Below, piece by piece: positions 31,489 to 40,974 of a DNA stretch of 64,000 bases. Below the pieces are notes generated by a model. It was not told where the DNA came from, ran no database searches, and saw nothing but the letters and a program-made list of their open reading frames with translations. Every line of letters begins with the position of its first letter. The stretch's first letter is position 1. The stretch spans positions 3,628,090 to 3,692,089 of the forward strand of contig CM007320.1 in the NCBI GenBank assembly GCA_000333855.2, read 5' to 3'. The stretch is from Endotrypanum monterogeii (Eukaryota > Euglenozoa > Kinetoplastea > Trypanosomatida > Trypanosomatidae). The translations under genes were made by a program, and so were the position numbers.

Positions 31489-32089
31489 ATTTTTTTCAAC
31501 AAAAACAAATTAGTGAAACGACCAACACCAACAAAAATAGAAACGAGGGTAAACAGGAGGAGAGGGGGAGGGCGGAATAGAAGCGAATACTTTCGATAAA
31601 GGCCAACACCTCAACGGGGAACCATAAAAGCTGCCCCTGAATGGGAAGGACATCAGAGAAAATATATAAAGAAGAAAAGAGGCAAGAAAAGAAGCTCAGG
31701 GGAGAGGGAGGAGAGGGAGGAGCGTGGGGGAGGGGGGGGGAAGGTACGGTGATTTAAAAACTGTATCCTCTGGGGGAGGGGAGGGCGAGAGAAGTGAGCG
31801 CGTACAACCTTTGTTTTCACTTCTGAATCACTATTTTCTCTGAGTGGATGACGACTCGATCCACTCTCAGGTAGTGAAGGTGAAAACAAAACGCGTACGC
31901 ACGCGCACCCAAAATGGCTTCTGCCCGAGCGGAGTTAATAAGCGCATAAACAGAAAAAGGGAGGAGGAAAAGAAAAAAAAACATAAGCGATCGACAGGCA
32001 TAAGAGATGAAAACATAAAAAAAGGCGAAACAGCGAATGAATCAATACGCAAAAAGAAAAAAAAAGGGAAAGCTATATGCTATTAATTT

Positions 32090-32192
32090 GATCCGAAATC
32101 TCCCTCTTTGCAATAAGACCACCAGAGCTGAAGTGAAGCGCTGTACGATGATGGGGACACCAACACCTCACAGCATTCCGCTCTCCATCTAA

Positions 32193-32228
<36 letters not shown>
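32090..32228. repeat. gap-flank duplicate, left copy (ends in TA array)
   Basis: About 139 bp identical by eye to 32446-32584, including a TA array (32199-32228). After the array the two copies diverge by small indels. This most likely reflects an unmerged overlap of contig ends and not a biological repeat. Confidence 0.85.
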
Positions 32229-32229
<1 letters not shown>

Positions 32230-32343
32230 TCTCTTTCTTTACTACTGAGAGTCTATTTGTTTGTTTTCTTTTTTTCGTTTTTTTTTACGTTTACGTTAAC
32301 GTTACCGTTTTCGTTTCGTTCGTTGGTCGTACGTCGTCGTCTT

Positions 32344-32445
32344 NNNNNNNNNNNNNNNNNNNNNNNNNNNNNNNNNNNNNNNNNNNNNNNNNNNNNNNNN
32401 NNNNNNNNNNNNNNNNNNNNNNNNNNNNNNNNNNNNNNNNNNNNN
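32344..32445. other. assembly gap (run of N)
   Basis: A run of 102 undetermined bases. The sequence just left of it (32229-32343) is unusual, with T-rich and CGTT-like runs, and resembles a degraded version of the sequence right of the gap. Confidence 0.98.
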
Positions 32446-32548
32446 GATCCGAAATCTCCCTCTTTGCAATAAGACCACCAGAGCTGAAGTGAAGCGCTGT
32501 ACGATGATGGGGACACCAACACCTCACAGCATTCCGCTCTCCATCTAA

Positions 32549-32585
<37 letters not shown>
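32446..32585. repeat. gap-flank duplicate, right copy (ends in TA array)
   Basis: It starts at the first base after the gap and repeats 32090 onward at an offset of 356 bp, including the TA array at 32555-32585. Confidence 0.85.
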
Positions 32586-32588
<3 letters not shown>

Positions 32589-33703
32589 CCTCTTTCTTTT
32601 ACACTGAGCTATTTGTGTTTCTTCTTTTTTTTTTTAGCTAAAGCCCTTTGTTGTCTGGTCAGCTGCATTTGTGGATTCAATTCCTGTTTTCTCTTGTTTA
32701 GGAGAGAAGAAAGGGAAGGGAGGGGCGGTGGGCATACCACTGTGCTCTAACCCGGTCAGTCCCTCCCCTCTGCTTTCTTGACTGACATTTTTCATTCCCC
32801 CCGCTGAGGCAACCAAAAACGTAGTCCCAATGCAAGGCATTTAATAAAATACAGAGGAAGGGAAAAAAAAGAAACAAACGCATACACATAGCTTGGAGGA
32901 GAGGAATGACGCTCACTAACAGTCATCAACACGCACAGACACAGACACAGACAGAGAGGGAGCGAGGGGACCACAAACACTATAAAAATAAAATGTGGGT
33001 GAGGGAGAGAACACAAAAGTCAAGATTAAAACAAGAGCAGGAAAATAAAGCTATGTGCGTAGGCTTCGAGGTGATGTGGTGATACAGCTGAGCGAAGGCA
33101 AGGGGATACAACAGGGAAGAGGGGTCAGTATCCCCATGGTGAGACATCTCGTGCAGCAGCCGACACGTAGACAAGAATACACACACGTCTTTGAGGGAAA
33201 AAGAAGAGCGAACTGGAAGATGGGTACAAAAGCAAACACAGGGGAACAACAGTAGGACACTTTTTATGTTGTTGCTGTTTTGTCACATACCACTTATATG
33301 TCAGTTTGAAGTCACGTTGAGTTAATGGATACTGGGTTGGGTCAAAAGGTGAGGGGGGAGGGGGGAACCAAAAAAAAAAATAAATAAATAAATTTTATAA
33401 CTCGGAAGGAAGTAACAAACAAAGGACACTGTCAGTCCCCCTCCCTCTCTCGTGACTGTCCCCGTTGGACTTTAAAAAAAAAACCATGATCCAGTTGTTT
33501 AATTCTCAATCTGCTTGCTTCCATAGACTATTACATTCGTTGACTGACTGTGGTATGTCTCGACATTTCCCCACACAACCCTTTTATCTCAAAAGTACTT
33601 TAAGTTTCACATTTAAAAGTGAATGTGTCAGGAAGTACCGCGTTCAGTACACACTCCACGCGGAAAAACCGCTGATCGTGCAGTGAGTAGAGCCTCCCCG
33701 ATG

Positions 33704-33706
<3 letters not shown>

Positions 33707-33735
<29 letters not shown>
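33707..33735. repeat. (TA)n microsatellite
   Basis: A pure TA run of about 29 bp. Confidence 0.95.
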
Positions 33736-33737
<2 letters not shown>

Positions 33738-34613
33738 GAATAAATAAACACACTGACATGACAACGCGCACGAAACGGGAAGCCTAAGAGGCCGTGAGCG
33801 ACAACTCGCGACTCCTCTTTTAGTTTCAGCCACAAACACGTAAAACACGAGCCGCTTGGCGTCTCGAACCCGGTCAATTATGGTATCACCAGCTAGCCCT
33901 CATCTCGACTGAATGCACGAAAAACCGCATGTGCCCCAGCCAAAGAGCCTCTGTCCGAAAAGAGGGGTAACAGTGGAGTCGAGGAGCGCCATTGTGCTAG
34001 GCAAGACTTTGCTCACACACGATCAACACATCCAAACCCGTTATTCCTTTTCTCCTTCCCGCAAGGGACCCTGTGGAATGAAAATTTTAAAAAATGAGAA
34101 AATAGCAGAATAGCAAAACGGTGGCGTGACAGCGATGATCGTTGAAACAACCAGAGGTACGTGTGGCCTTGAGTGTGTGTGGGGCGGAGGCAGGGGGAAA
34201 AAAAAGAGAATAAGAGGACAAAAAAAGCACAGAAGGAAAAATAAGTGCGCTACAGCAGGGGAAAAAAAGAAACAATTTTGAAACAGCGCATAAAGTAAGC
34301 TTGAGACTTCAGAAAAAAAAATGAATGACAAAGATACTGTTAGGAAGAGCGGAGAGAGGGAGGGAAGAACGGAATGGAAAAAAAAACAGATATGTTGTGA
34401 ATCGCAGTGATAGAGAACATCGCATCGCTGCAGGGCAACAAAGCAGAATCAGCCGCAGCAGCAAAACGAAGAACCCTCTATCACCTCGCACACACGCACA
34501 TATACGCTGTAAAATTTAAAAAAAACTGTTGTAAATCTTCATTCAAACCTTTTTGCGCGGTTTTTTGTAAGTAGGTAAGAGTTAGGGGCAGTCGCACCCA
34601 GGTCTGTGCTCTT

Positions 34614-35492
34614 CTAGAACACAACACGTTGTTGAGCAACAAACTTGCGCTTGATGCTCTGGGCACCGGCGGGTCGCATACGTGACTGTTGCTGAGCTGG
34701 GTGAGAAAAGGTACTGTTTGTGCGGACGCGGTCGTTGTGCGAGAACTTTGACACGGTGGTGGAAGGAACAGCATACGCGTCCTCGGCGCTGAGCAAACAG
34801 TAGGCCTGCATCGCTGTGCCCTTGTCCGTCAACACACTCTCCTGAGAGAGGCGCGGCGTGCTGGCGATGTACTCGGGGACAGTGATTCCCTCCTTTTCGT
34901 GGCGCTCGACGAGATCCCGCAACAGTGCCAACAGCGTGTGAAGCGTATGATCTGCAAGCTCGCCACCCTCGTAGTCTTCAACGAGAATCGCGTTTTTCTC
35001 GTAGCCACGACAGCAGTCCGGTGTATTTTCCACAATAATCGTCGTCTCCAAATCCCGCCCGAGGAGACGCAGCTCTTTGGTGGCCGACGTGCCGTTGAAC
35101 CAGCGACGGTGCCGATACACTGTGTGACAGACGGCACCGCACGTGTCGATCTGTGCGACAACCGCGTCCGCGTAACGGTGCTTACTGGAAGTCCAAACAA
35201 TTGTCTCGCAGTGGTCAGCGAGAAATCGCATCAGTGTTTCGATACCAGGGCGTACGTAAAGCGGTCCTCGGCGCGCGTAGATGAGCGTTTCGTCGAGGTC
35301 CAGCACAACTGTTAAGCGATTCTTGATTTCTGTTGGCTTCGCCGGGACGAGGTACTCCCCTGACGCCGTTATGGATGGAGAGCGACGAAACGCCTCTGTA
35401 GACTCCGTCACGGAGTCCTCAAGGCTTAGAGAAAAGACATCCGGACAGTACACTCCCCGAAAACTGGCGCCGCGTCTACGCTGGCTTGGCAT
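34614..35492 (-). CDS. FCP1/SCP-type phosphatase (NLI-interacting factor domain)
   Basis: A 292-aa HAD-superfamily phosphatase from ATG 35492, the first ATG in frame. The catalytic motif is VLDLDETLIYARRGPLYVRP (63-82), with D65 as nucleophile and D67 as acid/base. It is followed by the TIVWTSSKHRYADAVV segment (97-112) and the late IIVENTPDCC motif (152-161). The 50-residue N-terminus is basic and Ser-rich, and the 90-residue tail is Gln/Ser-rich and basic. Members dephosphorylate Ser/Thr-proline sites, classically the RNA polymerase II C-terminal domain; trypanosomatid polymerase II lacks heptad repeats, so the substrate here is open. A TIM50-type mitochondrial role is less likely because there is no presequence or membrane segment. 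A splice acceptor 49 nt upstream fixes the start. It is the only confident gene in 13.8 kb. Confidence 0.85.
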   Translation of the reverse strand: MPSQRRRGASFRGVYCPDVFSLSLEDSVTESTEAFRRSPSITASGEYLVPAKPTEIKNRLTVVLDLDETLIYARRGPLYVRPGIETLMRFLADHCETIVWTSSKHRYADAVVAQIDTCGAVCHTVYRHRRWFNGTSATKELRLLGRDLETTIIVENTPDCCRGYEKNAILVEDYEGGELADHTLHTLLALLRDLVERHEKEGITVPEYIASTPRLSQESVLTDKGTAMQAYCLLSAEDAYAVPSTTVSKFSHNDRVRTNSTFSHPAQQQSRMRPAGAQSIKRKFVAQQRVVF

Positions 35493-35541
35493 GCAGAAGC
35501 CACTTTTGTTTATTCTTGCACACCAAGCGTATGTATCCGAG

Positions 35542-35587
35542 CTACCGGAAATGGAGGAGAGTGAAGGCAAAGAAAGAAAAAAGAAAC
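35542..35587 (-). promoter_or_regulatory. candidate trans-splice signal for the phosphatase
   Basis: A C/T-rich minus-strand tract (plus 35551-35587 purine) is followed by TAG at 35544-35542, 49 nt upstream of ATG 35492. It rules out the longer frame reaching 35645, which also lacks an ATG. Confidence 0.6.
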
Positions 35588-36775
35588 ACACCCAAAGGCT
35601 ACAACAACAACAAAAAGAGATGAAGATACCACGAAATACACACACACAGTGGACACAGGGGAGTTGAAGAAAACAAAAAAAAACACGGATTCACTACTCA
35701 CCCTATTTTATGCTGCTCTTTTTTCCTCTGAGCTAAAATTTTCGTGTCAACTGCTAATACAGCTACTAAAGCTAGGAAAAGAAAAAAAATAAGAGAGAAG
35801 CGCAGGCGATGGCTACTGTTTCCCTGCTGAGATCACTAAGATACTGAGTACGCGGCGTAATGAGATTAACGACTCCGGAGGAAAAATAAAAGTGAACGGG
35901 CTGTTCGTAGCACTGGTGAGTACACACCACCTAAAATGCGAAAGATAGGGAAGAGGATAAGGTCCGTGGTGGTGGAGGGGGGGGACTACAAATTTATTCT
36001 TCTTCTCGTGGTTATTTGCGCTCTCTCGATAAAAGGGAAGAGTACGAAGTACGGACACAGAAAGCAATTTGAAGAAAGTGCTGTATTTGCGCTCGCCCGT
36101 CAACACGGAAAGGGGTGTAGATGTTGGGGCAAAGAAAAAAAAAACGATGGTGAAACACCCACGCAAGCGATGCGTGCGCTCAAAACTTTTTTTTTCAAAC
36201 TTAAAAAAGGAGCATAAACAATTTTTTTTTTGATTTCGTAGCTGGCCGCGACAAGGAGCGTGAAGTAGCGAAGAGGGAGCGGGAAAAGAAACAACAAGCG
36301 AATACGCAACAATGCAGAGTCACACAGCGACGATTCTCTGAAAAGAGCGCAAACGGCAAAGTGAAGTGGGCGGGATTGAAAGGGAAATAAAAACAGAGAA
36401 AATTCAAAAAAAAACGTGAAAAAGAGACGGGAGACGACTCAGAGAAGCAGGGTGGGGGCAGCAACCCCAACGGAATAATAACAAAACAACAGCACCAGCA
36501 ACCTCGGGACAAAAGCGGAATGAAAGGAAAGGAAAAGAAACGAATCCAAGATGACGTAAAAAAAAAAAGGGAAGTGGTAGAGAGTTGAACACCGACCAAT
36601 AAAAAAAAAGAGGACAATAAACAAGAGGTGGAAACCCAAATGAAAAAAGACAGTAAACAAAAACAAAAAAAAGGCGAAAGACTCGGAAAAAAAAAATGCA
36701 CACACGCAAGCACCAGGGGAGGGTAGAAGCGAAAGATAGTGAAGAAAAAAAGGGGGGAAAACACGCACACACAAA

Positions 36776-36799
36776 TATATATATATATATATATATATA
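36776..36799. repeat. (TA)n microsatellite
   Basis: A pure TA run of about 24 bp, preceded by CA repeats. Confidence 0.95.
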
Positions 36800-38926
36800 C
36801 GTCGCTGAGAGTAGAAAGAAGTGTAAAGAAAAACGCGTTCAACAGGGGCCGAAAGCGTAGGGGGAGAGAGTGAGTTGTCAATGTACCGCAAATCACATAC
36901 GTGAAGACAACAATCAGTTGAAGCTCTTTTTTTTTTTGCAAGCAAACGTGAAAACAGAGAAAAAGAAAAACAGGATCAACGGGAAAGAAAAAAAAAAGCA
37001 CGAGTGAGAGTTGTGTGTGTGTGCGAGAAAGGGACACGAGGCAAGGTAGTCAGTGAAGAAGTAAATCCCTGTTGTGCTTTACAACGAAGCAGAAGTAGAC
37101 AAACAGTGCAAACGGAATGAGGTCAGACGATCCTCGCAACGCAAAGCAGATGTTTGGCACCAGAAAGTCTGTGCTTGTGTCTGCGTGCGTACGTGGCGAT
37201 TACAAGGTTCAGATATCTGTGTCAAAGCTCAACTCAGTGATTGGGTGTGGTAATATATTGCGCTATTTTTCTTGTCGTTAGGTCTAAATCCCCTCTCCTT
37301 GTCTCTCCCCATGGACGCCTCAAACCTTTTCCTGCAGTGATGCGGGGAGAGGATACTGCTATGGAGCTACTCTGGCGCTCTATTTCGAGCGCGTGCACCT
37401 CCCCCCCAAAAAAAGAGTCAGTAGATTGAGGTGGATGCGTGCACAAGGAGGTGAAAACTAGGGAACGACAGAGGAAAGAATAGACGAAAAAAGGATGACT
37501 CGAGGGAAAAAAGCAGAGGGAAAATGTTTGAAAAAATGGTTTCCTGTCGCTGCTGACCCTCAAACGTCGAAGAAAAAAAAAAATCGCTCACGTATTCGTC
37601 AGTCGTGTGTGCCCCACGAAAAACAACAAAAAAGGGGAGAGTGCGGGTTACGAGGTGAAGAACGAACGGTAAGTGGCGAGGACTGCAGAAAGCACGACGC
37701 GAGACCCTAAGGAAAAACGCATACAGTAGTGTTTTCCCTCTTTGAAAGAAACAAAAAGAGATTGCAGTAAGGCAAAGCAAGCAAGAAGAGAAGCAACAAG
37801 TTTTTTTTTTTTTCAAAGGGACAGAAACAGAAAGGTGACGGGAGACAATGTCATAAGCGTTTGCGTGAGGAATAGCGCAAATTTACTGCGTTCGATTGGT
37901 CGTAGGGATGGTCCAAGACACAGTGCCATATATTTTGTATATGACAGGGGTGTGTGAGTGGGGAGCGCACGAAGGAGAATAAGTTGCCCGATGAGAGTGT
38001 GAAGGGTAGCAGTACGCAAACCAAGAATGTCCGTACGCATGTTTGGTACAGCAGGAAATAATGTGCAAGTAAGAACCCCAGAAGACAAAGATGATGCGAG
38101 AGTGAAGATTCGCCCACAGGCAGGGGCCAAGGGTCCAGAAAGGTTTTTTTTTATGCATTAGTGCGAATGAGGACGAGGAGCGAGTCGATGCTCTCTCCTG
38201 TGCGCACCCCGCCATCGCCAGGTGCTACGCGGCGGCAGATCCCGAGAAGAGCAGCGGAGAAAGAAACACCAGCGGCAAGTGCGCCGGTGAAGTTGCTCGT
38301 CAAACGGCATCACTGGCAGTCAAAGGCTACGTGCAACGAGGAACCATGGACTAGGAAGGAAAGGGTGAAGGGTCTTCGCCTACCCATTACTTTATGTTTT
38401 CGGCGCCGGCGCAGTACATGGAAAAGATGAAACGTGATGGTCCACTGACGCAATGGCCGATGTCTCCGCAGAGAGCAGACGAAACACACTTATCCTTGCA
38501 GTGCGCAGGTGCATTTGATTTGTTCTCGCTCTCCAACACACCAACTGCCGCATCTGCATTTTACGTGGAGGTGTTCTCACGCACACCAGCGCCTACGCCG
38601 CCACCCACTACGCACCCACTACGCGAGCGATGCAAAGAACTTGTACATGTGACCCTCATGAAAACAGAAGTGAATCCTCAAACCTCATCCGACGACCAGA
38701 CGCCCTTGACACAGGGACCCGTGCAAGACAACAGCACGGCGAAACCAGCTTCTTGATGGGCACCTCCAAAACCCTCCGCGGAAAGCCACCTACCGGACCC
38801 AGCAGCAAACTAGCGCGCCATATCATGGAGAGTTCGAGGATACTGAAGAACTGAAAATTAACCGTGCCACCGGAAGAAGAAGAAAAAAGTTTCGGTTCAA
38901 AAAGCAGAAAACGACCACTCCTCTCC

Positions 38927-40276
38927 TCAGCCGTCTCCACGTGACTCATTTATACCCACGCCCTCCCCTCCTTCAGGAGTACAGCGAGGGCATCCACACT
39001 CAAAGAGGTAGTGTTCCCACAATTGCTGCTGACGCACTGCGAAGGGCAACTCTGCGCCGATGTAGCTGATAGTGAGCTCCTCGCCCGTCTTGATGTCCCG
39101 CAGCGCCACGACAGTGAGGGTTTCATCGTTCGCGCTGGAGTATTGGACACAAAGATTTGGATCGCAGGAGTGATTGAAAAGGCACCCGACCGCGTAGATG
39201 CCCTGACCGCGAGAACTCCACGAAAGGTCGTCCACATGCTTCGCTCTTCCGGTCTCGAGAACCCTCTCCTCGTACGCTCGCATAGATTGTTCGCCACCTG
39301 CCAGACAGCTGACAAGCTCTCGATGCATCTCGTATGGGGACGGCGGCGACCGCTCTTGCCCATTGAGCAACACCGCCCCCATGATCTCCGACCACCGCCG
39401 TACATGCATGAAGGTGCGCTCCTCGTTATCCATGCTGAAGACATCATGTAGAAGATCGAGGGTGGACTGACAAAAGGTGTCTTTATCTCGTGTCCCTGGA
39501 GAATATGCAGCCCTCACGGCGGGAATCGACATCGGGTCGTTTTTGCTAGATGCGAAGACTACCTCGTGTTCAAACCCTGCGGCACCACTAGATGTTTCGC
39601 TAAGATTGTCCTCGACTAACAGGTATGTGAAGAAGAAAGAGGTGATGGGCGAGCGGATAAGCTGCGCAAAGGGTGCAAAGGCGTCCTCCAACGACGCTCT
39701 GTGGAGACGACGCGCACACAGTGTCTGCGCAACGATGCGCAAACTCAGCATCGCTGTATCACTGTAGTTTACGCCACCCTGTACCCAGTCATATTCCATG
39801 TACTGGGAGTGGGCCGCGAGCTGCGATGCGTTCATGCGCCCGGTGCAGCAGACCCAGTGAAACTGGCTCATGGCAGTCTCACGACACCGAGCGGAGCAGA
39901 AGGATTCCTGACAGCCCTGCGCGCTCCACAAGCAGGGCACCGGCGCCAGAGGCATATGCAGCTCTGGGAAAGGCAGGTCTAATGCGGCCTTTTTTCGCCG
40001 AGCATTGCGTGCAACCTGTGTGCGAGGCGTCTCTAGCGAACGTAAACAAAAGCTACAGACCTGCACACCTTCTTTGAAATCGTCCATATTTTGAGAGCAA
40101 CACAGAGCGGTCTCTTCGTGAACGGTGCTGTCCACTGCGAAGTCCCGCGCTGCATAGAGCCCTTTGCCCTTGACCACATCAGTGACGATCTCCATGCCAG
40201 TGCCTGCCAACGCCTGAGAATAGTAGTCCTGCTGGTAGGTCCATAGAGGTACCCTCTGGAGATCGAGATTCGCCAT
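38927..40276 (-). CDS. SET-domain protein, SMYD-like (split SET with zinc-binding insert)
   Basis: A 449-aa protein. The SET domain is split: the N-terminal part starts at IVTDVVKGKGLYAARDF (30-46), and the C-terminal part has CLFNHSCDPN (365-374) and GEELTISYIG (398-407). Post-SET cysteines lie in FECGCPRC (425-432). Between them a Cys-rich insert (CSFC at 74-77, later FCSARC at 126-131) takes the place of the MYND zinc finger of SMYD proteins. NHSC and the SYI tyrosine are the key residues for S-adenosylmethionine binding and methyl transfer, and both are present, so it should be an active lysine methyltransferase. The target, histone or not, is unknown. Alternatives such as a SETD6-type enzyme fit less well because of the insert. 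It starts at ATG 40276, 26 nt after a splice acceptor. Confidence 0.88.
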   Translation of the reverse strand: MANLDLQRVPLWTYQQDYYSQALAGTGMEIVTDVVKGKGLYAARDFAVDSTVHEETALCCSQNMDDFKEGVQVCSFCLRSLETPRTQVARNARRKKAALDLPFPELHMPLAPVPCLWSAQGCQESFCSARCRETAMSQFHWVCCTGRMNASQLAAHSQYMEYDWVQGGVNYSDTAMLSLRIVAQTLCARRLHRASLEDAFAPFAQLIRSPITSFFFTYLLVEDNLSETSSGAAGFEHEVVFASSKNDPMSIPAVRAAYSPGTRDKDTFCQSTLDLLHDVFSMDNEERTFMHVRRWSEIMGAVLLNGQERSPPSPYEMHRELVSCLAGGEQSMRAYEERVLETGRAKHVDDLSWSSRGQGIYAVGCLFNHSCDPNLCVQYSSANDETLTVVALRDIKTGEELTISYIGAELPFAVRQQQLWEHYLFECGCPRCTPEGGEGVGINESRGDG

Positions 40277-40974
40277 AGCTTACCGTACCCAACAGAACCC
40301 CTCTAGACACACAGCGAGAAAAGAAAAGGGAGAGGGCGTACCCGTGTAGCTAGAAGGATGCTTCTGCTCGGTAATCCGTGCCAACGACCCTTTTCTATCC
40401 GCCCAGCCCCGAAATAAGTGCACAAAAGAAAAGGAAAAAGTGACAGGAGTTGGAAAAGACAAAACATAAAGGCCGGCGCTGCTGCTGCCGCCGTACCATA
40501 ACACCACAGAAAGCTGAGGGTCCATGGGCAAACGGCGAGGTACTGGCAAAGCGGATGGCCACAGGTGCAAAATACGCCAAGAGACACCGTCGCAATTCTA
40601 TAATACCCTTCAATTGTGCCTGCATACCTCTAATGGTGGAAAGGCCTGCGGAGAGAAGGGCGGTGGCGTGTTCGGTGCCCAGAGGAGAGAAAGGAGAAGC
40701 TAAAAGCCGCCTAGCAGTTGTCAGAGAAAACCGTCGGAAATAGACCAAACAGGTGTCTCCAAGCAAATGACAGGGAACCGTCAACGCTCTCCACTTATGT
40801 GGCGCATCTAGACAAGGACGGATCTAACAAACCTTTTTTTTTCCTCCTTCCCTCTACACATGCGTTTGGGTTTGTCTGGCTGCAACTCAATGTGCGTGAA
40901 GGCGTGGAGAGGAGGGGGGAACGCACATACACATTGGAAATTACGCACAAAGTTGGTAGAAGATAGCTGACTTG
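40277..40974. other. intergenic spacer (5' flank of SMYD-like, 3' flank of AFG1)
   Basis: A CTG/CCG-rich patch lies at about 40475-40495 and a T run at 40832-40841. Frames on both strands are short and featureless. No gene recognised. Confidence 0.6.
40303..40337 (-). promoter_or_regulatory. candidate trans-splice signal for SMYD-like gene
   Basis: A C/T-rich minus-strand tract (plus 40314-40337 purine) is followed by TAG at 40305-40303, 26 nt upstream of the ATG. Confidence 0.6.

Larger units (their letters stand above)
25138..34613. other. 9.5-kb gene-poor, microsatellite-rich region
   Basis: No convincing protein gene on either strand. The longest frames (up to about 226 codons) are built of homopolymer and dinucleotide translations such as Tyr-Ile runs. 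The plus strand is markedly purine-rich, so a minus-strand transcript would be pyrimidine-rich. At least eight TA arrays and many A tracts occur. It is probably a very long 3' flank of the phosphatase gene at 34614, possibly with non-coding RNA genes I cannot recognise by eye, or an internal transcription boundary. It contains the assembly gap at 32344-32445. Confidence 0.6.
35493..38926. other. 3.4-kb gene-poor spacer (5' flank of phosphatase, 3' flank of SMYD-like SET gene)
   Basis: Purine-rich on the plus strand, with A homopolymers and a TA array at 36776-36799. Overlapping plus-strand frames between about 38167 and 38859 have more coding-like composition, including a 121-codon frame from ATG 38394 to 38756, but no recognisable domain. 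They are discussed as a finding and not called as a gene. Confidence 0.55.

Noticed and set aside
33845..33880. possible tRNA T-arm-like sequence (TCGAACCC on plus strand)
   Set aside because: The flanking bases do not form the five-pair stem and no anticodon arm could be found.
36201..37037. 278-codon minus-strand frame rich in Phe, Ser, Leu
   Set aside because: Translation of A-rich/purine-rich spacer with a TA array; looks hydrophobic but has no coding features or splice signal.
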